Under the pieces are notes generated by a model, which was not told the origin of the DNA, searched no databases, and worked only from the letters and a program-made list of their open reading frames with translations. A program made the translations under genes and the position numbers. A stretch of 64,000 bases of DNA from positions 1 to 64,000 of the forward strand of contig JBMNHZ010000013.1 in the NCBI GenBank assembly GCA_050950645.1, given 5' to 3'. Each line of letters opens with the position of its first letter. Positions within the stretch are counted from its first letter, which is position 1. This stretch comes from BRH-c25 sp012519325. Lineage in GTDB: Bacteria; Bacillota; Clostridia; Lutisporales; Lutisporaceae. Positions 19,558 through 29,300 of this stretch are shown here, piece by piece.

Positions 19558-22005
19558 TTATTCAGCTTTAATCATTTCTAATGCCTTAGAAGCAACCTCT
19601 ATCTTTTCGAGACTTTTCTCATTTAACATAAGGGGTTCCCGTAACCTTGAATTTACTTCCACAAGCTGCTTCTTAGCCTCTACTATTTTTTCAAGATAAG
19701 GAACAGCCTTTTCCATTGTGTTGTTACGTGCATAGTATTCTACTATTTCAAAATTTACATCTATTTTCGATTGATAAGATTGTGCTAATAAAGGCTCATC
19801 CTGAGCTTTGACATCCGCCAACTTTGACGCTTCTTCAAACTTGCCCAAGGAAAGGTATATATTACATATTGTAGATGTATATTGGTGATTGTACGGCGCA
19901 TATTTTCTTATAAGTGAGATTTGCTCCATAACTCCATCATAGTATTTCCTGTCTTTTGTTTCCCTCAGCTGCTTGTTCAATATTTGTGCAAGATCAATCC
20001 GATATATTACATTATACCTATCAAGGGAAGCTGCTTTTTCATACATACCTATTGTCTTGTTAACATCCATTTTTGCTTGAGATGTAATCGCTGCTTGTGC
20101 ACCGATATTCATCCCATACCTCATGGCAGAAGATGAAAAGCATACTGCAAGTGCAATAAATAGAGCTGCAATTACCGTATACCTATGTGTAAATTTCCCA
20201 ATCAGCGGTGTATTTTTATCACTATTTATAATACCAATAAGCATCCAGAGCATATATCCCACTGCGACCAAGGACAGGTTGAAATCTATCATGGAATGCA
20301 GAAACAGCAGTATGGCAGCAATGTAAACATACAAATATTGAGAACCCAATTTAACGGCCTTAATCATTGAAATAACAAGTAAAATTATTAGTCCAGCCAA
20401 TATAACAAGTCCCATTATACCGACTTCTGTACCGTATTGTACATAGAAATTATGAACTTCAGTGGTACTATATGGTATGGATTGATATTGTCTGTAAAGA
20501 TTCCTCCATGCTCCGCCTCCCGCACCTACTATGGGATAGTCCTTTATGATTTTTAAACCATCCTTCATAAAGTGTATTCTTAGAGACACGTTTTGCGTTT
20601 TCAGATTTATATCCGTAATTCTATCTGCAATAGATTGTGGAACATATTTCATTTTCTCCATTTTCTTGACTGTTCTATTATCGGAATCTTTTATTACCAC
20701 ATCTTTGTAAACTGTATAGCTATCGGTTTTGTAATTAAAAAAGAGTATACGTATTGTCTTCGTGTCTTTAAGAGTAGTAAAAACAAAACTTTTATGTGTA
20801 AATTCGGAACCTGTGGAATCAAAATGCTTTAATATATCTGTCTCCTCATTTGCACTATTATAACTCCTTATCAATATACCATAGCTGAGCGGGCTTTCAT
20901 AGGAGGACTTCACATTAAATTCTATGGTGTATTGTGAAGACGGCTCTAAGTCGTACAAGTATATGTCCTCATGTTTACCGGACTCTTCTTCCGTTGCCAG
21001 ATGTTCTATCCTGTATTCTATGGGTTCCTTGATAGAGAAAAGGAGAACAGCTATTATTATGAAAATAAATGTAATCGATATAATTACAATATTTATAGAC
21101 TTATCTGAAACTTCAAGCTTAATTCGATTCTTAAGAGAATATATTAAAAATACAATTACTGCGCTTACTATTATACTTATCAGGTAATGTATCCAAACAT
21201 CAGGTAGCCTGTCTTCTGCAAGGGAGTAAAACTTGAATATCAACATTGAACTGGACAAAAAGGATATAAATAAACTCAACATCATCTTCAGCTTTGCCAT
21301 TGCTTTCAGTAATAAGAAATTCAGCAGCAATACCCCGGCCAACGCCAAATAACCGCCACGGGACAACGTAAATATAAAAGAAGATATCAAAGCCGTCAGC
21401 ACAATTTGATAAATAACTATTTTTTTCACATCTTTATGGTTTATCAGCTTGTTTAAAGATAGTATTATGCCAACTCCTAATACCGAGGCGCTGGTATTTG
21501 CATATTGGTACAAACCGAAAAGCCTTTTTTCTACAATTACACCTTTTAGATTTATTATCCCAGCAATACTTAGCATTGCTGTAAAAGACAACATGAATGT
21601 TGAAACAATAATCAAGTTTATAAATCCATTCTTGTACTTTTCATTTTCTACTGATAGATTTGATACAAGCTTGTATAACATAAAATAACTGCAATATAAT
21701 AAGACCGCATCAAAAGAATCTTTTGCATTAACTGCAAAAAAGAAGGATATCAAATATGCAACAGGTATCAAAAGAACTGATACATCCATATATGTGATAA
21801 GGCCATCTGTCCTATCCTTCAAGCTTATAAACATATATGCTGCAAAAACAATACTGATGAAAGCTACCGCAGGCAGGTATTCACTGCGAAAAAACAACCC
21901 CCTGTAAAAGGGTATGATTAGCATAAAGGCTGAAAGTAAAACCACAAGAATAGTATATATATTTTTGTTTTCAAATGTTTTTGAAGCATACTTTTTCTTT
22001 GTCAT
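19558..22005 (-). CDS. O-antigen ligase/polymerase (Wzy_C) with TPR-like C-terminus
   Basis: An 815-aa protein, first gene of the glycan operon. It has about 10-12 membrane segments and a large loop inserted near residues 310-470 rich in aromatic and charged residues. The Wzy_C motif PIVGAGGGAWRNLYRQYQ with TTEVHNFYVQYGTEVG lies around residues 500-530. After the last membrane segment the C-terminal 170 residues are helical with TPR-like spacing (AASLDRYNVIYRIDLAQIL, YLSLGKFEEASKLAD). Such ligases move glycan from lipid carrier to a protein or lipid acceptor; the TPR part may bind the acceptor. AGGAG lies 9 nt before the ATG, and the start is 37 nt from the -10 box. Confidence 0.87.
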   Translation of the reverse strand: MTKKKYASKTFENKNIYTILVVLLSAFMLIIPFYRGLFFRSEYLPAVAFISIVFAAYMFISLKDRTDGLITYMDVSVLLIPVAYLISFFFAVNAKDSFDAVLLYCSYFMLYKLVSNLSVENEKYKNGFINLIIVSTFMLSFTAMLSIAGIINLKGVIVEKRLFGLYQYANTSASVLGVGIILSLNKLINHKDVKKIVIYQIVLTALISSFIFTLSRGGYLALAGVLLLNFLLLKAMAKLKMMLSLFISFLSSSMLIFKFYSLAEDRLPDVWIHYLISIIVSAVIVFLIYSLKNRIKLEVSDKSINIVIISITFIFIIIAVLLFSIKEPIEYRIEHLATEEESGKHEDIYLYDLEPSSQYTIEFNVKSSYESPLSYGILIRSYNSANEETDILKHFDSTGSEFTHKSFVFTTLKDTKTIRILFFNYKTDSYTVYKDVVIKDSDNRTVKKMEKMKYVPQSIADRITDINLKTQNVSLRIHFMKDGLKIIKDYPIVGAGGGAWRNLYRQYQSIPYSTTEVHNFYVQYGTEVGIMGLVILAGLIILLVISMIKAVKLGSQYLYVYIAAILLFLHSMIDFNLSLVAVGYMLWMLIGIINSDKNTPLIGKFTHRYTVIAALFIALAVCFSSSAMRYGMNIGAQAAITSQAKMDVNKTIGMYEKAASLDRYNVIYRIDLAQILNKQLRETKDRKYYDGVMEQISLIRKYAPYNHQYTSTICNIYLSLGKFEEASKLADVKAQDEPLLAQSYQSKIDVNFEIVEYYARNNTMEKAVPYLEKIVEAKKQLVEVNSRLREPLMLNEKSLEKIEVASKALEMIKAE

Positions 22006-22042
22006 TTCATCTACTCCTATTGTCTATATATTACTATTATAT

Positions 22043-22069
22043 ATTATACCATTTTTTATATAGATGCAA
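22043..22069 (-). promoter_or_regulatory. Extended -10 promoter of the glycan operon
   Basis: On the minus strand TTGCAT (22064-22069) is followed after 15 nt by TGGTATAAT, a perfect -10 with the TGn extension (22043-22051). It lies just upstream of the 815-aa gene and is the only clear promoter I see for the 22-kb operon. The short spacer is tolerated with an extended -10. The ISLre2 target duplication begins 8 bp upstream of the -35. Confidence 0.65.
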
Positions 22070-22076
22070 TTTTACA

Positions 22077-22085
22077 GACCAAAAT
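22077..22085. repeat. Target-site duplication of ISLre2, left copy
   Basis: The 9-bp sequence GACCAAAAT here is repeated exactly at 23918-23926. The two copies flank the ISLre2 element, and 9 bp is the duplication size known for this family. Confidence 0.75.
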
Positions 22086-22156
22086 GTTACTGTCAAGTAA
22101 ATGTTGGCAACTTATCTTCATACAAATTTTTTGTAAATGTATTTGTAAATTTGATC

Positions 22157-22307
22157 GCATTTATTCCACGATCCTATTGACATGGGGACCCCTGCACCCT
22201 CTGGACACCTGTTTTTGGCGGAATTAGCCCATATTTTATGCGACTTCCGCCGCCAAGATTTTACCAGAGGGCGACACCCCATATCAATAGGCTTTCGCGG
22301 CATAAAC
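22157..22307. repeat. Large nested imperfect palindrome inside ISLre2
   Basis: Three nested arm pairs: outer 22157-22187 with 22277-22307 (core CCTATTGACATGGGG against CCCCATATCAATAGG, 14 of 15 pairs), middle CACCCTCTGG (22195) with CCAGAGGGCG (22264), and inner GGCGGAA (22217) with TTCCGCC (22245). It would fold into a long hairpin of about 150 nt in DNA or RNA. Several mismatches are of the G-U type. It follows the transposase stop within the element. Confidence 0.7.
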
Positions 22308-22334
22308 GCTATGGTTTGCTCCTTAACCTTTTCT

Positions 22335-23789
22335 TTACCTATAGATTAAATCACTGAAATTTCTCATGTTAAACATGCTGCGTATGGCTTTTCTCCCGTT
22401 TGTAACCGGATAATTGGTAAATGGTCTTTGTCCCTTATGTATATTCCCGTCTTTACCTTTCCCGTCCTTTTTAGGAGCTTTCGATGCACTTAGTATCTGA
22501 ATTATTTCAGCAGTTTTTTCTTCCGGTAATACAATCTTTGAATACCTTTCAACAACCTCATATAATCGTTTACTTGCCTTGGTAGCTAATAACTTCCCTA
22601 AATTATTAGCTCCTTCGATACTCCAGCTCGCTTTACGATGTTTCATCCTCTGGGCTATTATGTCACATATATGATGTTCCATTGTTCCTAAGCTACGATA
22701 CTCTATCCCAGCAGGAGGCTTTGGTATGTCCAATCCTCTTTCTTGATAAGGTATTAATCCTTCCCGGTTTTCTTTGAAATATTTGTATAAAACTTTGAGC
22801 TTCATTTGCTCTTTCTCATCTTCCGTATCATTTGCTAATCCTGCAATATGTACTAGCACCTCATCGATTTTCCTATCATCTAATAGCTTGTATATGATAT
22901 TTCTCTGATCTGCATCTCTTACACTTTTTAATACTGCCTTATGTTTATGAAAAGGATCAAGCTGATATTGTGTCGTATCATCTATTCTATGCTTTATCCA
23001 GGGAGCTCCATCTCCATTAAGTATCCTCATTTGTATCTCATCTACATTGTATTCTCTTGCTATCATGGCTTCTTTTATTCTATAGAATTCAGATATATCT
23101 TCAAACCCTGCACAGGCCAACTTGTTTATCAGTTCATATCTATCCTTGCCAGTCCTTTTCCACCCTTCGTATGCCACAGCTACTTTCATCTCAAGCTTCT
23201 TACCTGACTTCGGACGGTCCTTACCTTGAATGTTTATATACACCCCGTCAGCTTCCTCAAAAAGAACAGGTACTTCTCTTTCCCCTCGCAGTTGATTCTT
23301 CTCTGCTAATTTAGCCAGTTCTGTTTCTTCTTTCTTTACCCTTTGCCCCAGAGCCTGGACTACATTCCATACACCGCCATGGCTGATACTTTGTCCGCTT
23401 AGCTCTGTTACGTTATCGGCAGCATCACGGTAGGATGCTATGCTTGCATTCTCAACTATTCTCTTTGCCAGGTTTGTTGATATCAGTCCTATTGTGTCGA
23501 ATCCTAATAATTGATCCAGCAAATATATATATGCATTATTACCTTCATCATCAGTACTCTCATAAACTACACGGGAAAATGCCACTTCCCCCATCAGCGT
23601 CTTCACTGTTGTTTTCCTAGTCCCTTTATGCCTATACTTTGATTTATCCCTTTCTTCTGTAAGCTTCTTATCCATCGTTTCTAATACATTTTTGAGTACT
23701 TCACAGGCCACCTGGCAACCATAAGCATAAATTTCCTTCTCCAACCTATTGAATGATAAATCCTTTTCATCTAAAATTATATCTAACAT
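22335..23789 (-). CDS. ISLre2 family transposase
   Basis: About 484 aa starting MLDIILDEKDLSFNRLEKEI from the ATG at 23789 (AGGAG 8 nt upstream; a GTG 9 nt earlier is less likely). It contains family-typical segments: YRHKGTRKTTVKTLMGEV, a TDDEGNNAYIYLLDQLLG stretch, GDGAPWIKHR with DPFHKHKAVLK, and MKHRKASWSIEGANNLGK. The catalytic acidic residues probably lie in EEADGVYINIQG, NGDGAPW and the C-terminal part. The length is complete and the frame unbroken, so the element may be active. Confidence 0.9.
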   Translation of the reverse strand: MLDIILDEKDLSFNRLEKEIYAYGCQVACEVLKNVLETMDKKLTEERDKSKYRHKGTRKTTVKTLMGEVAFSRVVYESTDDEGNNAYIYLLDQLLGFDTIGLISTNLAKRIVENASIASYRDAADNVTELSGQSISHGGVWNVVQALGQRVKKEETELAKLAEKNQLRGEREVPVLFEEADGVYINIQGKDRPKSGKKLEMKVAVAYEGWKRTGKDRYELINKLACAGFEDISEFYRIKEAMIAREYNVDEIQMRILNGDGAPWIKHRIDDTTQYQLDPFHKHKAVLKSVRDADQRNIIYKLLDDRKIDEVLVHIAGLANDTEDEKEQMKLKVLYKYFKENREGLIPYQERGLDIPKPPAGIEYRSLGTMEHHICDIIAQRMKHRKASWSIEGANNLGKLLATKASKRLYEVVERYSKIVLPEEKTAEIIQILSASKAPKKDGKGKDGNIHKGQRPFTNYPVTNGRKAIRSMFNMRNFSDLIYR

Positions 23790-23917
23790 ACAAATCACTC
23801 CTGTCGATGTTTTCTGGACAATTACATTCTACAGTTTGATTTGTATGATGGGAAGGGGTTTTTGCCTCTTCCCTTTATTTTTGCCTTTTATTTTGCCAAT
23901 GAAAATTATACTCTAAG

Positions 23918-23926
23918 GACCAAAAT
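23918..23926. repeat. Target-site duplication of ISLre2, right copy
   Basis: GACCAAAAT, identical to 22077-22085 at the other end of the element. Confidence 0.75.
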
Positions 23927-23948
23927 TGTCGTAAAATAATGTAATCGA

Positions 23949-24031
23949 GTAGGAGGGAATTTCTCTGAATGAGAAATTCCCGACCTCTCACACCACCGTG
24001 CGTACCGTTCGGTACACGGCGGTTCAATCAA
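23949..24031 (-). ncRNA. Group II intron domains V and VI
   Basis: Domain V is the conserved hairpin with arms ACCGCCGTGTACC and GGTACGCACGGTGGT around a GAAC-type loop. Domain VI follows with GGGAATTTCTC pairing with GAGAAATTCCC and a bulged A in the 3' arm region, ending in AC. These are the catalytic and branch-point domains of a group II intron. Confidence 0.8.
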
Positions 24032-24032
24032 C

Positions 24033-24262
24033 TTAACAAGTAACACACCTTTCGGTATAATAATCTAACATTGAGACTAATCCAAACTGGGCTAGTCTCT
24101 TATTGCTTACAGCTTGGCTTACATCTGATGCACGGCATACTCTTGCATATCCTTTTGCATATGCAGTTCTCCATGCAGCCCACTTTAGTATACCTAGCTT
24201 AATAAGATTCTTAGCTCTGTTCTGTGGGGTTTTCCATTTCTTCCAGATACACATGCTGGATC
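24033..24262 (-). pseudogene. ltrA: Group II intron maturase, C-terminal part
   Basis: The minus strand encodes MCIWKKWKTPQNRAKNLIKL through a final YTERCVTC and stop, the C-terminal X/D region of group II intron reverse transcriptase/maturases. Reading upstream the frame continues a few codons (RSS) until the IS3-family end. It is the 3' part of the same gene whose 5' part lies at 25460-25862. Confidence 0.85.
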
Positions 24263-24329
24263 GGCTACACTTAACTAGACAGAAAATTTAGTTTCATGCT
24301 AATATCAAGATAAAAGGAGATCAAAAAGC

Positions 24330-24617
24330 ATGAACGAAAAAAGAGAACGCCGATCTTTCAGTGATGAATTCAAACATCAACTCGTCCAATTATATAATTC
24401 AGGCAAACCCAGATCTGAGATTTGCCGGGAATATGATCTAGCACCAACTGTATTTAACCGCTGGATCAAAAGGATTAACGCCACCGGATCTGCTAGGGAG
24501 TGCGATAACAGAACACCGGAGGAAATTGAACTTATCAGACTGCGCAAGGAAAACAGACAGCTTAAGATGGAGAATGACATCCTAAAACAAGCAGCGCTGA
24601 TATTCGCACAAAAGTAG
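24330..24617 (+). CDS. IS3-family transposase OrfA (helix-turn-helix)
   Basis: A 95-aa DNA-binding protein. RRSFSDEFKHQLVQLYNSG and EICREYDLAPTVFNRWIKR form the helix-turn-helix of the transposase-8 family. The end is a leucine-rich helix (IELIRLRKENRQLKMENDIL) used for oligomerisation. AAAGGAG lies upstream. OrfB begins in the -1 frame right after its stop, and an AAAAG stretch at the end of orfA could serve programmed -1 frameshifting into a fused OrfAB transposase. Confidence 0.9.
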   Translation: MNEKRERRSFSDEFKHQLVQLYNSGKPRSEICREYDLAPTVFNRWIKRINATGSARECDNRTPEEIELIRLRKENRQLKMENDILKQAALIFAQK

Positions 24618-24619
24618 AA

Positions 24620-25441
24620 GTGGTTCGGAGCAATGCCCACAAATACTCAATATCAGCGATGTGCAAATGTCTTGGCATCGCTCGCAGCACCTACTATTAT
24701 AAATCGTCACATTGTGGCGATGAATCCGAACTTGAAGACGCCATAGAAGCAGTTTTCAATGAAAACCGGAAAGTCTACGGCAGCCGGAAACTCAAGGCGA
24801 CCATGCAAAGGCAGGGCATCATCATATCCCGACGTAAGATCAGCAGGATTATGAAAAAGAGAAATCTTTATTCTGCCTATAGTATATCAAAATTCAAAGT
24901 ACATAAGGGAGAAATAAACGAGTCCAACATTCCGAATAAGCTTAACCGCCAGTTTAATAAACATCCTGAATATGCTGCGGTAGTAAGTGATCTGACCTAT
25001 GTCAGAGTAAATTACAAATGGAATTATATCTGTCTTCTGGTTGACCTTTTTAACCGCGAAATCATTGGCTCCAGCGCTGGAGTGCATAAGGATGCGGAAC
25101 TAGTATTTGATGCTTTTGCAACTGTCCATACGGACTTGAATCGTATCCGGATGTTTCATACTGATCGGGGCGGTGAATTCAACAATCAGATCATTGATGT
25201 AGTTCTGGATGCGTTTCATATCAGCCGTTCTCTCAGCTTGAAAGGCTGCCCCTATGATAATGCTGTAGCCGAATCCACCTTTAAGATATTTAAATCCGAA
25301 TTCGTGCATGGCAGAAATTTTGGAAGCTTGGCACAATTAAAACTGGAGTTGGCTGACTATATAAACTGGTTTAATAATTTCCGTATTCATAGTTCCTTAG
25401 GCTACCTTAGCCCTAGGGAATTTAAAGCGTTGAAACTATAA
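24620..25441 (+). CDS. IS3-family transposase OrfB (DDE integrase core)
   Basis: A 273-aa integrase-type protein. HTH_21 segment VFNENRKVYGSRKLKATMQR near the N-terminus, then the catalytic DDE core: first Asp in VVSDLTYVRV, second in MFHTDRGGEFNNQ, and Glu in CPYDNAVAESTFKIFKSE, followed by YINWFNNFRIHSSLGYLSP. The GTG at 24620 is the first in-frame start; translation may depend on frameshifting from orfA (frame -1). The frame is intact. Confidence 0.9.
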   Translation: MVRSNAHKYSISAMCKCLGIARSTYYYKSSHCGDESELEDAIEAVFNENRKVYGSRKLKATMQRQGIIISRRKISRIMKKRNLYSAYSISKFKVHKGEINESNIPNKLNRQFNKHPEYAAVVSDLTYVRVNYKWNYICLLVDLFNREIIGSSAGVHKDAELVFDAFATVHTDLNRIRMFHTDRGGEFNNQIIDVVLDAFHISRSLSLKGCPYDNAVAESTFKIFKSEFVHGRNFGSLAQLKLELADYINWFNNFRIHSSLGYLSPREFKALKL

Positions 25442-25459
25442 TTTCTGTATGGAAAAGTG

Positions 25460-25862
25460 TTGCCATACCATTCATTATTTCTAATGCTGTGAGTACTGCT
25501 TGCTGTGCACATCGGTTTGGTCTAAATCCATAGCTGTGCTCATGGAATTGCTCCTCAAATAACGGGGTTAGCACTTGTGCCACTGCTTGTTGGACAAATC
25601 TATCCACCATAGTTGGCACCCCAAGATTTCTGACACCGCCATCTGGTTTTGGTATCTCCACTCGTCTTACTGGTTACGGTTTGTATTTTCTTGTCCGCAA
25701 CTGACTCTTGATTTCTTCGCCATGCTTCGAAAGGTATTCACCTAGTTCTGTGTACTTCATTCCGTCCACACCTTCGGCACCTTTGTTCCGTATGACTTGC
25801 AGATATGCTGTATTGAGATTTTCTTTACTTAGTATCTGCTCCATTAGATTATTTGTGTTCAT
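25460..25862 (-). pseudogene. ltrA: Group II intron reverse transcriptase, N-terminal part
   Basis: Starts MNTNNLMEQILSKENLNTAY at 25862. It holds RT region RNKGAEGVDGMKYTELGEYL, then an in-frame TAA that replaces a glutamine codon (KYKP-stop-PVRRVEIPKPDGG), then NLGVPTMVDRFVQQAVAQVL and YGFRPNRCAQQAVLTALEIM. The catalytic YADD region is missing because the gene is cut by the IS3-family element. The stop is a substitution, not an indel, so this gene is truly dead. Confidence 0.85.
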
Positions 25863-26340
25863 GCGTTGTTTCCTTTCCGTCTCGCTTGATTTGATTGTCT
25901 TTACCCCGACTGGTTACGGCAGACATTATCTCTTCTGCAATACGAGACTCTACTCCAACAGATTGATTGTTCCCCCCTTCACTCCATTTCCATTACAGAA
26001 ACTTCCTAGCTACTATGGGTTCTGCTGACTTCTCACAGTTCGTTGTTACTCGGCTAATGGAACCGCTGTGAAACCTCCCCGCTTAAGGTGCGAGCTCTTT
26101 CCCCTCATCTATCCGTCACATTTACTCGTAATTTCAGCAACTATTGGACTTCATCTTCTTTTGCAGACTTATCCATATTTCCGAGCCTTATATGTGATTC
26201 CTGTTCGTCGGACCAAGGGTTCGCCTACAGCTTCCTTCAGATTCCACCTCACGATGGACACCCTTGCTGTTCAGCTATGTGCTTCCTCGTTGCCTAGGTA
26301 CACTCGGTACTTTCACCCGTTAGAGCCCGCCCATGGCGGG
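25863..26340 (-). ncRNA. Group II intron 5' RNA domains (I-IV)
   Basis: About 480 nt between the terminator of the SLH-like gene and the maturase start, with no reading frame that makes sense. The minus strand has features usual in bacterial group II introns: GTGAAAGTACC shortly after the start, GCTCGCACCTTAAGCGGGG, and a purine-rich run before the maturase ATG. I did not fold it in full. Confidence 0.6.
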
Positions 26341-26372
26341 CAAACAAAAAGAAGGCTCCGAAAATCGGAGCC
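26341..26372 (-). terminator. Rho-independent terminator of the SLH-like gene
   Basis: On the minus strand GGCTCCGATTTTCGGAGCC (26354-26372) is a perfect 7-bp stem, followed by TTCTTTTTGTTT. It lies 17 nt after the stop of the 1081-aa gene. The group II intron begins directly after it. Confidence 0.88.
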
Positions 26373-26388
26373 CTCTGCATGTCTTATA

Positions 26389-29300
26389 TTATTGAGTTGT
26401 CCATTTTGATTCACCGTAAGGCGCTACATTTGTTCCGTCGAAGTAGTATGTGTCTTTATCAGCGGCTAATCCTCTAAAGTCTTTAATATTGCCTTTCAAC
26501 TCCAATGAATATTCGTATCTGGCTTCGAGAGGTTTAACTACCCTCAAGTAGATTATGCCATCATTTAAAGTATCCTTTTCTACTGTATCGATAGTAATTC
26601 CCTTATCTAAGTCATAGTTCTTCAGCTCGAAGTCTGAAGGCGCAATTGGAGTCTCAACTATACGTTCGTTGAATACTACCTTGATCCACTTTCTGTCGCG
26701 GGCAACAACATCGTCGACATATGGTTCATCTTCATCATCGTACTCTCCTGTCAACTCTGTCCTGTGTATTGCTGTTGGTGTAGCATCAGGAAGGTCCTCA
26801 TCATTCGCTACAGTGAAACCAAGTTTGTCTGCGAGGAAGTCCTTGAAGTTGAATATATAATCTTTATCCTCTTCAATATAATCAACTTTCTTAACAAGTC
26901 TGATCTTGTCATCTTCAGTAACGCCTGCTGATTCATACTCAACATCAAAAACACCTAAGGAAGTGGAAGCTGTTGAATTCGTAATTACAACCTTTCTTGG
27001 GAATACAAGTTCAAAGGTTTTTGCATCTATCTGACTATATGAATCCATTTCTACAGCTTCATGTGTCTTCAGAAGTTCCCTCAAATGAAATGTCCGCATT
27101 CATAACATCTCCTACAACTACTGGGTTTCCTGCATAGTCAGTTATACCGCCGTCCAATTCGTTGCTGGAAGCATCGTAGTAAACAACTTTGTAAACGCTG
27201 TAAGTTACATTTTCCGGTAATGCTAATGGAGTTATTCCATCTACCGCATAATAACAGAATTCTACAACTGTATCATCATCTATTATATCTTTTGCTGTCA
27301 ATCTTATCTGATTAGCATACGCCTTAGGTTCAGTGTCGTTAACTGAAAGTATCAACTTAACGGCATCATTTGGTGATGCAGCTCTTAATGCATTAAGTCT
27401 AACTTTCTCGTCAAATGTAAGAGAAACTACATTTTCGTCTATAGCATCTCCATCTTCTAATTCAGGAGCTGTTTTATCCCAAAATACTGTGTCTACGGTA
27501 ACCTTACCTTTATGGTACAATTCGTTACCTGCAAGGTCAAGAACACCGTCAACAACTAAGTCATACTCGTTGACCCATCCGTTGACTATATCATTGGTAG
27601 TCAATTTAACTAAATATTTCTCATCATTCTCAATTTTACCGTTCTTATTGAGATCAAACTCGTCATATTCTGCTTTTCTTGGTGCGCCTACGCCTTCGTC
27701 GATATTATAGTTAGAGATGTTCTCAGCTGAAGCTTCGTCAACCTCATCGCTAAACTCAACATAGACTGTATTTTCGCCTCTTGCCACAACACTTTTTACT
27801 GCTACTGCAGCAACGTTACTGCTTGTTGCTCTGACAGTTGTCTTATCTTCTTTATCCATTGTATTGCCGAATTCGTCTTCTATGTCATTAATCCTTAAGC
27901 TGTAAGATTCGCCGTCTTCCATCTCTTCAACAACAAGAATAACTCTGAATATCTGGTACGCATCTTCCTGAACTCTTATTTCTTCAATATACAGAGCCAT
28001 CCAAATCATAGTTGTTGATATCTGTTGCAGAAGCTTCATCTATTCTGCTGTCATCTTTAAAAGAAACTAAGATTGAAGTTGGTGAAAGAACTCTGACGCT
28101 ATCTACCTTTGGAGCAGTTTCATCTTCCTTCACGCCTTTGAATTTTTCTGAATCCGGTCTTGTCATTGTGTTGCCGGCTTTTCTCTGGTCAACAATTCCG
28201 TTAACCGAAATCTTATAGTCTTCGTTTCTTTCCTGTGGTTCTGTAACTACATAAACGAAGTTTTCATCATCACTATCCCATTCAACTGATACAACGTCAA
28301 GGGTTCCGCCGTCTTTTTCGTCAACCTTTATTTCGTAGTTAGCAAGATCTTCTGCTGATTCTTTTGTTACTTTTTCGTTGAAAGTAACTTTCAATCTCTG
28401 GTTAGTTTCAGGATCAACTTTTGAAACCTTCGGAGCAGCTACATCAAACTTTGAAGTAAAGGTATCGCTGGTAGATTTCTTGGTAGCTCCGTCAACTGAT
28501 TTAATATTTGTTACTCTTACAGTATATTTTGTCTTATTCTTAAGACCTACTGTAGTCAGTGTAACTTCGTCTTCGTCAACTTCGGCCTTAGCTATTTCTA
28601 CGCCGGCTATGGAGTAATTAGCAACATCTGTTCCTGTAGCTTGGTCAATATTCTTTGTGAAAGTAATTACAACTTCTTCAACGTCTTCGCTTACTACTTT
28701 GTCTATTTCAGGAGCGCCTGAAACTTTTGCTACACCTGCGAACTTCATGCTGCTTTCACCGACAGTAAGAGTATAAAGCTTACCTGTTGACATAGCTGCC
28801 GTGTCAAGCACTACCTTGTCTGTGTCAGCTACTGTTACTGCGTTGATTTCAAGACCTTCAATAGCGTAGTTAGCTATGTTTCCGGCTGCCGCTGGGTCAA
28901 CATCCTCTTCGAATTCAACTACAACTACTGCGTTTCCTGTTGCATATACATCGTCAATAGCAACTCCGACTGTTGTAGGAACTTCTTCTACAAGACCTGC
29001 TGCAACTGCAGCTGCTTCGTCAATCACACCGGCTTCTACCAATGTAGCTGCGAGAGTCTTTTCTGTATCTTTTACATTAACCTTGAGAGCTTCAACTGTA
29101 GCTATAGCAAGGTCATTAACTGTGAAATTCTCAACCTCTGCTACCTTTGAGAGGCCAACGCTTGCTGCAAATGTGAGTACTTCTGTCCAAGCAAAGTCTC
29201 CTGCTACTTCGTCAGTTGTCTGCTTGTAACCGAGAGCTTCAAGCATTACCTTGTAATAAGCCTGAGCTGTCATAACGCCCTCTGGGTTGAAGCTTGTGCC

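Larger units (their letters stand above)
22086..23917 (-). mobile_element. ISLre2-family insertion sequence
   Basis: An element of about 1832 bp bounded by 9-bp direct repeats. The ends are imperfect inverted repeats: after 18 loosely matching bases both read TTGGCAA at the same offset from the end. It contains one transposase gene on the minus strand and a structured region of about 150 bp between the transposase stop and the left end. It sits directly upstream of the glycan operon promoter, separating the operon from the region that holds the group II intron and the SLH gene. Confidence 0.8.
24263..25464 (+). mobile_element. IS3-family element inside the group II intron
   Basis: About 1.2 kb with imperfect inverted ends: left GGCTACACTT and CAGAAAATTTAGTTTC, right (reversed) GGCAACACTT and CAGAAATTATAGTTTC. 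It carries orfA and orfB on the plus strand, opposite to the host intron. I see no target duplication; the host maturase lacks about 200 codons at the insertion point, so a deletion accompanied or followed insertion. Ends are placed to within a few bases. Confidence 0.75.
23949..26345 (-). mobile_element. Group II intron, broken by an IS3-family element
   Basis: On the minus strand the intron starts just after a rho-independent terminator with GCCCGCCATGGGCGGGCTCT and GTGAAAGTACC (5' domain I). It continues through about 480 nt of structured RNA to a reverse-transcriptase ORF at 25862, and ends with domain V (GAACCGCCGTGTACCGAACG, with its partner arm) and domain VI (GGGAATTTCTC hairpin) closing in CCTAC at about 23949. 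The maturase gene has a CAA-to-TAA stop and a large internal deletion at an inserted IS3-type element. So it cannot move by itself. The exact 5' boundary is uncertain because a canonical GUGYG is not seen. Confidence 0.8.

Noticed and set aside
22118..22303. 61-codon minus-strand ORF downstream of the ISLre2 transposase
   Set aside because: It reads through the large palindrome, is rich in Trp, Lys and Arg, and resembles no protein; the structure explains the open frame better.
25460..26345. Reverse transcriptase with structured RNA as a possible retron or DGR defence system
   Set aside because: Maturase C-terminal region, domain V and domain VI identify a group II intron; no template/variable repeats or msr-msd layout are seen.
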